The notes under the pieces are model-generated. The model did not search any database. It was given only the letters and a program-made list of their open reading frames with translations, and was not told the DNA's origin. From Roseihalotalea indica (lineage in GTDB: Bacteria; Bacteroidota; Bacteroidia; Cytophagales; Cyclobacteriaceae), in the NCBI RefSeq assembly GCF_022458895.1, contig NZ_JAINFL010000019.1, positions 1 to 64,000 of the forward strand: 64,000 nucleotides of DNA, read 5' to 3'. A program made the position numbers and the translations under genes. This document shows positions 50,701 to 57,636 of the stretch, piece by piece. Numbering within the stretch: position 1 is the first letter of the stretch; the number at the start of each line of letters is the position of its first letter.

Positions 50701-50789
50701 GTTTCTTCCACCGTAAGCATATACACTATCAGGGATATAGCAAAGATACCCCAGCCGATAAAATCATTAAGCTTTTTGTATGTCAGCAT
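47778..50789 (-). CDS. DUF2723 membrane protein (protein O-mannosyltransferase-like)
   Basis: The 1,003-residue protein starts with a membrane helix and SFWDCGEFIAVSYKLEVPHP followed by PGAPLFLL, the DUF2723 core in which the Asp resembles the catalytic acidic residue of GT-C glycosyltransferases. About 12 or more membrane helices follow to residue 570, then a soluble C-terminal part (about 570–1003) with TPR-like end repeats (NSLARALLDAGRTEKARNTL). It probably transfers a sugar from a lipid carrier to exported proteins. The 62 bp before the next gene suggest linked transcription with GWxTD–rlmB. Confidence 0.9.
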   Translation of the reverse strand: MLTYKKLNDFIGWGIFAISLIVYMLTVEETASFWDCGEFIAVSYKLEVPHPPGAPLFLLIGRLFSFLSFGNEEMVAFWVNMVSVISTAAANMFLFWTITLLGHKVLRVRLGEETPAQKVWLLAGGVVGALACVFSDSIWFSATEAEVYGLSQFFTAFVFWAILKWETIHDEAASNRWLILIAYTMGLSIGVHLLNLVTIPALGLIYYFHKHQTTTRGVVTTLLISGALILLILIGVIPGLPTIAGKIEVFSVNSIGLPFGSGFVIFGLLLIGGLVYGIRYSIQHKRPVLNTFLLSLTFILIGYSSYSVVIIRSRYNPPIDENNPETFISFTSYLKREQYGSRPLVYGQYFTADLVDQKEGAPIYEKGEDKYVIADYRLENTYDPKKSTPFPRAYSTQGNHPDLYRQWMNIGPNEEPKFTDNVWFFVRYQLGHMYMRYFMWNFAGRESDIKEAAWLRPWEGDQGIPDILASNKGRNQFYMLPLILGLVGLFFQYRKDVKSFSVVGVLFLLTGIGLVVYLNSPPVEPRERDYIYAGSFYAFTIWIGFGVMALSQFISQFVKNHRNAGLIAGVVCLIVPGIMAAQGWDDHDRSNRYFSVDSAKNFLASCAPNAILFTGGDNDTFPLWYAQEVEGFRTDVRVIVLSYFNTDWYIEQMTRQAYESDPLPFSLTKEQYKQGGPNDYLPFVQNPQVKGAINLEQYLALIQKNSPALKLQNARADYNTVPSKTFYLNVETLDTSESTQTSTGGDSLQQIIPQQLRDIVPVEMRNLVTDRMFIDLKGRALEKKDLMILDLIATNKWERPIYFNNTSLLGVNLDLKNNVVQEGNAYRLLPIENPEPNDELVNLDVMYTNMMENFHWRELNNPEVYYNEDYRNFALNHRSSFNSLARALLDAGRTEKARNTLTRSLELIPDASIPYDYVSAQSIPLMFEAGEDEKAIEMAQVIGDRADAMLTYLIEENKRGGYELQRQWIMLNQVAQALQTAGKTEQLQKYQEALQRYYNQINL

Positions 50790-50933
50790 GAACCTACAAC
50801 TACGTTACTATTTAGGGTGCAAAACTAATGGAAACCATTCAGGATTGAAATGATTTCTATAACTACCGTAGTAATTACGCCCAGAAGCTACGATAAATTT
50901 CGTTAGGCACGGTAATTTAACATATTTTAGCAG

Positions 50934-51224
50934 TTAGCGCTTGGATATCTTGTTGAAGGTGATGCTTTTCTGACGACTACTTTTGAAGGGGCCCTCATCA
51001 AAGTTACGCTTTTTGCGGTGTTTGGTAGCGCGGCCCTGCACCCGCTTTCGCCACATACGCCATGAGCTGGGTTTCATCTCCCGCCGCATCAGTTGTATTA
51101 CTTCTTGTTCCGTAAGGCCAAACTGCGTTTCAATAGCTCCGAAGGGAGTGCGATCTTCCCAGGCCATCTCTACAACGCGGTCAATATCACGGGGGCTTAG
51201 TTGGTGTTTTTCTTCCGGCTTCAT
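50934..51224 (-). CDS. TIGR03643 family small DNA-binding-like protein
   Basis: This 96-residue protein has LSPRDIDRVVEMAWEDRTPF and FGLTEQEVIQLMRREMKPSS followed by WRMWRKRVQGRATKHRKKR. This is the helix-turn-helix-like core and basic Trp-Arg tail of the TIGR03643 family. The family's role is unknown. It lies 144 bp upstream of the DUF2723 gene on the same strand. Just beyond its start lies the GC-rich island. Confidence 0.85.
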   Translation of the reverse strand: MKPEEKHQLSPRDIDRVVEMAWEDRTPFGAIETQFGLTEQEVIQLMRREMKPSSWRMWRKRVQGRATKHRKKRNFDEGPFKSSRQKSITFNKISKR

Positions 51225-51289
51225 GGGAGGTAAGTTCGTTTTTCTAACCCAACCACAAAAGCCGGGTTGATGTTTGCGCTTCCGCTCTT

Positions 51290-51530
51290 CCTGCCTCTAA
51301 GTGGTGCGGCTCTCTTCGGTGCCGGGGGCTTCCCAGGCGTCGGCGAGTGACGGCGGTCGGGCGCCGACGGGTGCCGGCGGTGCACTGCCGCCAGAGTCGT
51401 CGGCAGTGCACCGCCGGAGACGGCATCGGGCGACGCCGGAGCTGGCGGCAGTCGTTGGAGGAGTTGGCGGCAGGCGACGCTCGAGGGCGCGGCAGTGCAC
51501 CGCCGACTTCTGCCTCCCTCGGCACCCCTT
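51290..51530. repeat. GC-rich hairpin island
   Basis: About 240 bp with a GC content near 70 % by eye stand in sequence of about 45 %. CCGGCGGTGCACTGCCG (51374–51390) and CGGCAGTGCACCGCCGG (51401–51417) form a perfect 17-bp stem with a 10-base loop. A third CGGCAGTGCACCGCCG is at 51490–51505. GTCGGCG (51339–51345) pairs with CGCCGAC (51362–51368). Open frames exist on several strands only because stop codons are rare in GC-rich DNA. The following bases to about 51794 are moderately GC-rich and hold no gene that I can support. Confidence 0.75.
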
Positions 51531-51794
51531 ATTTCGAACGCAGGGCGGTTTTCGGTGCGATTGCCGGGAGAGGCTTTACGTTACGGTATGGAACCAGGAA
51601 GGAGTCGAGAGGCATCGGTTTCCGCATAAGCCTGCGAAAGGTTCGGGTACCCGCTTTCCTTCCAGCGACTGTTCCCGATCCGGTGGGTTTATCTCGGGCA
51701 GAGAGAGCGGTAGGAGTGCCGAAAGATGCTCGGGGGATTAGGTAGGGTGGGGGAGGGTTTGCTCTTCGCCATCTCCTTACTACCCTGTCCTCAC

Positions 51795-51830
51795 AAAAAA
51801 GGGGCAACCCGCTTGTTACGAATTGCCCCT
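51795..51830 (-). terminator. Terminator of DUF2911 gene
   Basis: AGGGGCAA (51800–51807) pairs with TTGCCCCT (51823–51830). On the minus strand the stem is followed by a T-run (51795–51800). It lies 24 bp beyond the stop of the gene at 51854. Confidence 0.75.
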
Positions 51831-51853
51831 AAGTAGGAAAAGGTCACCAGATG

Positions 51854-52708
51854 CTACATCTCTTTATTGATAGCAGTGATCAGTTCATCGTTCATCTTTA
51901 CGTAAGCGTCATTCCCATTCTCCTGCGCCAGTTCTTTAGACTTCTTGGCAGCGGCCAGGGCACTTTCGTATTTCCCGTTTTTCTCATGGATTTTCGCTTG
52001 CAGGTGCATCACCCAGTAGCGGCTGTCATCCAGAGATACGGCCTTATCAATCCACTCCTGCGCCTGATTAATGTCTTTGTCAGCCGTATAAAAATAGTTA
52101 GCCGCAGCAAAGTACAGGTTCGGGTCATCTCCGGCGTCGCCCATCTGCTCGTCAATCTGGGCCATCACCTTCTGGTCTACGTTGGGGTCTTCTACCCGGA
52201 AGGTGATCATGGTGTTTTCCCATACCAGGTGTACATCGGCTCCGTTGCTGGACAGGTCAGAGAACATAAATGTGAGAGTCTCAAACGGCATCCCTGTCTT
52301 CTGGACCGGAACCGTAAAGCGAGCGGCATCCTGGCTCTCGTCGTAGTTATTCACTCCCGACTGGTTTACCTCTTTATTAAAGATAACCGTCCATTCTTTC
52401 TTCCCCGGGATGGTAAACAGCGCATATTCACCTTCGGGCAGGGTGTTTCCTTCTACCGTAACTTCATCGCTAACGGTGAATTTGGTAGCCATATTGGCGC
52501 CGGTACGCCAGAGCTTGTCATAGGCCTCCAGTCCGCCGAATATCTTTCTTCCCTTAGCTCCGGGCCGGGAATAGGTGATGGTCACCTCGGTTAACCCCAC
52601 TGTTTGGGATACTTCGCCCAGCGGACTAGGTTGCGGAGTAGCAATTTGCGCTTCTACCTGCCAGACAATCAGCAGGGCAATGACAGAGAGACAGAGTTTT
52701 CGTTTCAT
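51854..52708 (-). CDS. DUF2911 exported protein with TPR-like tail
   Basis: This protein of about 284 residues has a signal peptide ending at WQVEAQ. The DUF2911 domain (about 20–175) has VGLTEVTITYSRPGAKGRKI, LWRTGANMATKFTVSDEVTV, and GEYALFTIPGKKEWTVIFNK. A helical part with TPR-like repeats follows (180–284). The start at 52708 is chosen because the signal peptide follows at once; the frame extends to 52795 without a plausible leader. The family function is unknown. It lies divergent from the AAG-type gene at 52852. Confidence 0.88.
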   Translation of the reverse strand: MKRKLCLSVIALLIVWQVEAQIATPQPSPLGEVSQTVGLTEVTITYSRPGAKGRKIFGGLEAYDKLWRTGANMATKFTVSDEVTVEGNTLPEGEYALFTIPGKKEWTVIFNKEVNQSGVNNYDESQDAARFTVPVQKTGMPFETLTFMFSDLSSNGADVHLVWENTMITFRVEDPNVDQKVMAQIDEQMGDAGDDPNLYFAAANYFYTADKDINQAQEWIDKAVSLDDSRYWVMHLQAKIHEKNGKYESALAAAKKSKELAQENGNDAYVKMNDELITAINKEM

Positions 52709-52851
52709 GTTTAGCGGGTTTCGTTGATTTGCCGCACAAATTAGACGTTCCGTCGCTGAAAACAAAATCTGCCAAACACGGTAGTATACGTACATTTTAC
52801 GCGGATCGAAAACCCAGGCACTCTTTCATACTATTAACACCCTAGCCCCCG

Positions 52852-53457
52852 ATGAATATTCTTCCTCCCTCGTTTTACCAACGCCCCGATGTGCTGCAAA
52901 TAAGCCGCGAACTGCTAGGGAAGTATCTGTTTACCGACATTGAAGGGAGTGTGGCAGGAGGTATGATTGTGGAAACCGAAGCGTATGCTCATCAGGGAGA
53001 TCTGGCGATCCAGTCTCACCTAAAACGGCGGAATGTAAAGAAAGAAACCATGTTTCGGGCGGGGGGCATTGCCTATGTATACCGGGTATACCGTATTCAC
53101 AGCCTGTTTAATATCGTTACTAATGTACAAGGTAAACCAGATGCCGTGCTGGTGCGGGCCATTGAGCCCATCCTCAATGTAGAAGCGATGCAGCAGCGCC
53201 GTGGTCTGGATGGTATTGGGCCGCGCCTTACTGCCGGGCCGGGCATGCTCACCCAGGCGTTGGGCATTACTCCGGCCCACTCGGAAGTGCCTATCACTAC
53301 GGGAGAATCTATCTGGATTGAGGATCGGGGAGAGAGGGTAGAGGAGAGTGCTATGCTGGCTAGCCCCCGGGTGGGCATTCAGTACGCGGGTGAAGATGCG
53401 CTGCTTCCGTGGCGGCTCCGCATCCGGGATAACGAATGGACCAGCAAGGCTAAGTGA
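52852..53457 (+). CDS. DNA-3-methyladenine glycosylase (AAG/Mpg type)
   Basis: The 201-residue protein belongs to the alkyladenine glycosylase family, which flips out and removes alkylated purines. It has the family blocks LGKYLF, GGMIVETEAYAHQGD (Glu as the general base), RNVKKETMFRAGGIAYVYRV, HSLFNIVTNVQGKPDAVLVR and GPRLTAGPGMLTQALGI. The usual YVY.CYGIH is YVYRVYRIH here. It acts beside the Tag-type enzyme at 16746. It is probably transcribed alone. Confidence 0.9.
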   Translation: MNILPPSFYQRPDVLQISRELLGKYLFTDIEGSVAGGMIVETEAYAHQGDLAIQSHLKRRNVKKETMFRAGGIAYVYRVYRIHSLFNIVTNVQGKPDAVLVRAIEPILNVEAMQQRRGLDGIGPRLTAGPGMLTQALGITPAHSEVPITTGESIWIEDRGERVEESAMLASPRVGIQYAGEDALLPWRLRIRDNEWTSKAK

Positions 53458-53635
53458 ATTTTGTTGTCTTTTCTAAACTCTTATGGAGTGATCATTGTCT
53501 TTATATGTCATTAGAGACAGTGCACGCGGCCCAAGGTAGATTACTTCAAAGTAATATATAAATAATAATATATTTTGTAAATTTACTGAATTGTCCTTAG
53601 TACGTACGACCGCAGTACGCATATGAAAACCATCT

Positions 53636-54307
53636 ATGATCGAATCTATTTACAACTTCTATCGGAATGTTTCTTCTACAGAGGAGGGACGCCTCATAAG
53701 AAACCTTATTCTTACCGCTATTTTTGCCGAGATCGTTGCTTTTGCTTATACCCGGTTTAGCAATACTATCTCCAACAAAAGATCCTTTGCCAAAAACTTT
53801 TTCCTGATTTCAGTGACTACGATGCTGGTTATTACCTTCATTAAAGGGTCATTGGCACTTTCGCTGGGGCTGGTGGGGGCGTTGTCTATTATCCGCTTCC
53901 GAACTGCTATTAAAGAGCCGGAGGAGTTGGCCTATTTGTTTCTCACCGTTGGCATTGGCCTGGGGTTTGGGGCCGGGTACGTGTTGCTAACCATTATTGC
54001 GGTGCTACTGATTTTGCTGGTTATCTCTATTAAATGGCTTATTACTCAGCGTGATGATCAGCATAACCTGTTTATCAACTTTGCCACCTTAAAGGAGGGG
54101 GAGTTTAATACCGAAGAGCTGATCCATGTACTGGGTAAGTACACCTCTACTTTGAAGTTAAAACGGTTTGAGGAGTCGGGTGAGCAGTTTGAAGCTACCT
54201 TCAATGCGGTGTTTCCGGATGTGAAAAGCCTGAGTAGCTGTAAGAACTCCATCCTCAGTAAGTACCCTGGTTGCAATCTGAATTATGTTGAGATGGAGAA
54301 CTACTAG
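53636..54307 (+). CDS. DUF4956 membrane protein
   Basis: The 223-residue protein has four or so membrane helices (about 20–45, 58–80, 80–105 with LSLGLVGALSIIRFRTAIKE, and 105–135). A cytoplasmic C-terminal domain follows (LKEGEFNTEELIHVLGKYTS). The ALSIIRFRTAIKEPEEL stretch is the family signature. DUF4956 genes commonly stand before VTC-domain and CotH genes, and this is so here. The function is not known; an involvement in a polyphosphate or surface-assembly machine is a guess from context. Confidence 0.88.
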   Translation: MIESIYNFYRNVSSTEEGRLIRNLILTAIFAEIVAFAYTRFSNTISNKRSFAKNFFLISVTTMLVITFIKGSLALSLGLVGALSIIRFRTAIKEPEELAYLFLTVGIGLGFGAGYVLLTIIAVLLILLVISIKWLITQRDDQHNLFINFATLKEGEFNTEELIHVLGKYTSTLKLKRFEESGEQFEATFNAVFPDVKSLSSCKNSILSKYPGCNLNYVEMENY

Positions 54308-54362
54308 TCTTTCATTTTCAACTACCCTTCAGACCTATTTTTCTGTTGCTTGTACATCCTTT

Positions 54363-55064
54363 ATGAATCAAAATCAATCATCTACTGCTTATCGCTATGA
54401 GCGTAAATTTATTATTCCGACCAAGAACTATCCACTGCCCCTTTTGCTGAAAACGCTGAAGGTTCCGTTCCGTGAGGCATATCCTGAGCGGGTTATTAAT
54501 AATGTATACTTTGATACGGCTGATTACAGGTCTTTTTCGGAGAATGTTCACGGAAAGGCTGATCGGGTAAAAGTTAGAATGCGGTGGTATGATGAACTGG
54601 TACAGCATAAGGCGTATCACCCTAAGCTGGAGTTTAAAATAAAGCGAGCATTATTGGGTACCAAAAAAGTGTATGACCTGCGTGCGGTAAGCCAGCGAGA
54701 TGCTTTGCTAAGTAAGACGGAAATTTACCGTAACCTGGATTCTGCCGGCCTGCCCGCCGATGTTCTTGCGGATCTCAAGATTCGCCAACCCGTATTGATC
54801 AACCGCTACCGTCGAAGGTATTTTGAGTCTTTCAACGGGCACGTACGGATCACCCTGGATACCGACATTGCCTTCCGGAGATTTGGCTGCTTTAATACTA
54901 AAGCGGGCTTCTCGTATGGGATGCCGGATGTACTTGAACTAAAATATGATGCAGCTCATGAGGCACACGGTCAGCAAATTGGCAGCATACTTCCTTTCCG
55001 GCTGACGAAGTTCTCAAAATATCAGTTGGGTATGGAACGAACATTTTTTCACCATGCTCATTAA
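54363..55064 (+). CDS. VTC-domain polyphosphate polymerase-like protein
   Basis: The chain of about 233 residues has the VTC tunnel-fold features: YRYERKFIIPTKNYP, INNVYFDTADYRSF, DRVKVRMRWYDE, PKLEFKIKRALLGTKKVYDL and a late VLELKYD. The basic and acidic residues lining the tunnel bind polyphosphate and metal. In yeast Vtc4 this domain makes polyphosphate from ATP; bacterial homologues are less well known. The ATG at 54363 is preferred over a TTG at 54285. The end overlaps the CotH gene by 11 bp, so translation is probably coupled. Confidence 0.88.
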   Translation: MNQNQSSTAYRYERKFIIPTKNYPLPLLLKTLKVPFREAYPERVINNVYFDTADYRSFSENVHGKADRVKVRMRWYDELVQHKAYHPKLEFKIKRALLGTKKVYDLRAVSQRDALLSKTEIYRNLDSAGLPADVLADLKIRQPVLINRYRRRYFESFNGHVRITLDTDIAFRRFGCFNTKAGFSYGMPDVLELKYDAAHEAHGQQIGSILPFRLTKFSKYQLGMERTFFHHAH

Positions 55065-56673
55065 GCGAAAGAAAACGTATCGATATTATTTTTGCTATGG
55101 TGCTATTGTGTTAGTAAGCTTACTAGGATTGTATGGTTTACTTCTACGCTACAAGCCTCATGCGGCGGTAAGTGCCGAGACACGTTCCGATAGCATTACA
55201 TCGGTTATGCTTAAAGTAGATGCACCCGCCGTCACCGGGTTGGAATATACGTTGTTTGGCCCCAAAAACGTAACTGAGCATACCCAGGTAGTGGGGGCAG
55301 ATCATCACAAAGTTACAACTCTGCCCGAATCTCTGCTTCATTACCCGGACCCTGTGGTTAGCCACGAAAGTTTTCCGGAGGCCGTAGTGGTTGCGCTTAC
55401 GTATCCCTGGGCTCCCAAGCCCGATGTTCAGCAGGCTCAGTATACTACAGTTTTGTTAGACAGTCTCTCTCTGCCCGTTGTGTCTTTAAGCGGGCCACCC
55501 GGTTATTTTTTTGGCGAAAAAGGATTCTACTCAGTAAAAGACGAGCACTCGGAAGAAACTTCTCATACTATCCATGTAGAACTGATCGATACTACCCAGG
55601 CTTCTCGTTTTTCCGTGTCAGCCGAAGCTAGTGTGGCTGGCTATAGCAGCAAAGAGCTTCCCATGAAATCACTGAACCTCAGGTTTGATACTTCGCTACC
55701 TGACAGCCTGATATTTGGTGATACGCTGGCTACCCCATTGCATTCAGTGCGGTTAAGAAATGCCGGCAACGATTTTTTATTAGCCTATATGCGCGATGTG
55801 GTAGTGAGCAAACTAAGTCAGACTACAGAAGCCATTGGGCTGCGATACCAGCCAGTGGTGGTCTTTGTCAATGGAGAGTTTTGGGGAGTGCAATACCTGA
55901 GAGAACATATCAGCGAAGAAAACCTACGAGCAAAACATCCTGAGCTCCAGCGTGATCAGATACAATTAGGCGAGCTCAATAAGGATAAAGTGCTGGTGAT
56001 CAGCAATGGCTTTGACTATAAACTGGGCCGTCTGACGGATTTTATGGAGCAAAAAGATCTGCACCAACCCCAACATTATGACAGCTTGTCTCGCCTGATT
56101 GATATACCGAGCTTCATTGATTACATTGCTATACAAACCTTTGTGAGTAACAGCGACTGGCCCCAGAATAATGTAAAAGGGGTGTTTCTGGATAATAAGT
56201 TTTATTTTCTGTTATACGATACAGATTTTGCTTTTGATTATCCCACCTATTACCAGGAAGAAGTGGGTAACTACTTTCACTGGCCCGACCGAATTCATGA
56301 TCTTAATGCCCAGACCCATGACTATTTTGATTCGCTCGATCATTATATTCCTTCCCATGTTGGAAAAATTTATCGTATGTTGATTGAAGTGCCTGCTTTT
56401 CGTGAGCAGTTTATAAACCGCTACCGGGAGTTGCTGGAAGGACCCTTATCTCAGAATAGGATTGAACACGTTGTTGAGGATGTTCATGATCAGATTGCGC
56501 CTCTAATGCCTCAGCATATTGCTCGCTGGGGGTACCCTGTTTCTTTTGGCGATTGGCAGAATAACGTCCAGCAGATTAGCCAGTTTTGCGCTATCCGTCG
56601 CCACTACATTTATAAGCAATTAAATAGGCTGGAAAAACACCAGTCAACTCCACCCATTGCTTCCGGGAAATAA
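55054..56673 (+). CDS. CotH kinase-like protein, membrane-anchored
   Basis: The 539-residue protein has one N-terminal membrane helix (about 10–28, YYFCYGAIVLVSLLGLYGLL). The CotH domain (about 200–500) reads LRNAGNDFLLAYMRDVVVSK, VFVNGEFWGVQYLREHISEE, and FYFLLYDTDFAFDYP, which holds the conserved metal-binding acids. CotH of Bacillus phosphorylates spore coat proteins. A secreted kinase role here is inferred. The gene forms an operon with the DUF4956 and VTC genes, which links possible polyphosphate with protein phosphorylation. Confidence 0.88.
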   Translation: MLIKRKKTYRYYFCYGAIVLVSLLGLYGLLLRYKPHAAVSAETRSDSITSVMLKVDAPAVTGLEYTLFGPKNVTEHTQVVGADHHKVTTLPESLLHYPDPVVSHESFPEAVVVALTYPWAPKPDVQQAQYTTVLLDSLSLPVVSLSGPPGYFFGEKGFYSVKDEHSEETSHTIHVELIDTTQASRFSVSAEASVAGYSSKELPMKSLNLRFDTSLPDSLIFGDTLATPLHSVRLRNAGNDFLLAYMRDVVVSKLSQTTEAIGLRYQPVVVFVNGEFWGVQYLREHISEENLRAKHPELQRDQIQLGELNKDKVLVISNGFDYKLGRLTDFMEQKDLHQPQHYDSLSRLIDIPSFIDYIAIQTFVSNSDWPQNNVKGVFLDNKFYFLLYDTDFAFDYPTYYQEEVGNYFHWPDRIHDLNAQTHDYFDSLDHYIPSHVGKIYRMLIEVPAFREQFINRYRELLEGPLSQNRIEHVVEDVHDQIAPLMPQHIARWGYPVSFGDWQNNVQQISQFCAIRRHYIYKQLNRLEKHQSTPPIASGK

Positions 56674-56762
56674 ACTATATTTATACTGGATTTAGCTTAG
56701 TCTTTATTGCCAACTCTATATTCATAAACAACGTAAAACCTGATACCAAACTATTTTTTTCT

Positions 56763-57623
56763 ATGCTGAACAAAATCCTCTGCCCCGTTGATTTTTCCGA
56801 AAGTTCATTAAATGCAGTCGAATTTGCCGCAAAGCTCGGTGCGGCTCATAAAGCATCACTTACGCTGATCCACGTATTTACTGAAGATGAATTTGGCAGT
56901 GCTTTATCCAGCCAGAAATTGCCAGATCGCTTTAAGCAGGATGATGTTGATAACCTTGTCGGACATGCCGAAGATATGATAGAGCATCTGGCTAAGGAAG
57001 TATATCGCCTGGAGGTGGGTAAAGGGTTGGTTGCCTGTGATTATCATTTTACGTATGGACCGCTAGAGCGGCAAATTGTAGATTACGCTGAAGAGCACCA
57101 GTACTCGATAATTGTGATGGGAACCTCAGGAGTGAAAGATGTTTTTGAGGAGTATGTGGGCAGCAATACAGTAAAAACTATTGAGCGTGCCCATTGCCCC
57201 GTACTTTGTGTTCCTGATTCAGTGGAGTATCGTCCGCCTAAGAATATTATGTATGCTACCAATTACCAGGAAGAAGATACTAAAGCCCTGGCGCGACTGT
57301 CATTATTTGCCAAACCTTTTCAGGCGCAAGTGCATATTGTACACATGTGCCATGAAAAGAATCTGATGGAGAAAGCAACGTACAATGATTTTCAGGATCA
57401 GATAAAAAGCTCCATTCCCTATACCAATATTCAGTTTGAGGAAATGGAATGTGATGACGATACAGTGCATGGCATAGATCAATATGCAATTGACCACAAT
57501 ATGGATATGGTTGCGCTTTTACACCACCGACGTTCATTTTTTGAGCGCTTGTTTGAAAGCAGCAAAGTAAAAGATATTTCTTACTTTGCTACCTATCCCG
57601 TATTAGTCTACCGAGAGTCCTAA
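56763..57623 (+). CDS. Universal stress protein, tandem domain
   Basis: The 286-residue protein has two UspA folds. The first (1–150) reads KILCPVDFSESSLNAVEFAA and ends with the ATP-binding pattern MGTSGVKDVFEEYVGSNT and HCPVLCVP. The second (150–286) retains the opening KNIMYATNYQEEDTKALARL and the closing YPVLVYRES but has lost the G-2X-G-9X-G(S/T) motif (LLHHRRSFFERLFESSKV). Only the first domain is therefore likely to bind ATP. The gene is convergent with 57637, only 13 bp away, with no clear terminator between them. Confidence 0.9.
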   Translation: MLNKILCPVDFSESSLNAVEFAAKLGAAHKASLTLIHVFTEDEFGSALSSQKLPDRFKQDDVDNLVGHAEDMIEHLAKEVYRLEVGKGLVACDYHFTYGPLERQIVDYAEEHQYSIIVMGTSGVKDVFEEYVGSNTVKTIERAHCPVLCVPDSVEYRPPKNIMYATNYQEEDTKALARLSLFAKPFQAQVHIVHMCHEKNLMEKATYNDFQDQIKSSIPYTNIQFEEMECDDDTVHGIDQYAIDHNMDMVALLHHRRSFFERLFESSKVKDISYFATYPVLVYRES

Positions 57624-57636
57624 TTGATAAAGCCGA

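Noticed and set aside
51301..51745. Several overlapping open frames in the GC-rich block (51244–51807, both strands)
   Set aside because: Stops are rare in GC-rich DNA. The frames are Arg/Pro/Ala-rich, mutually overlapping on both strands, and look like no protein family.
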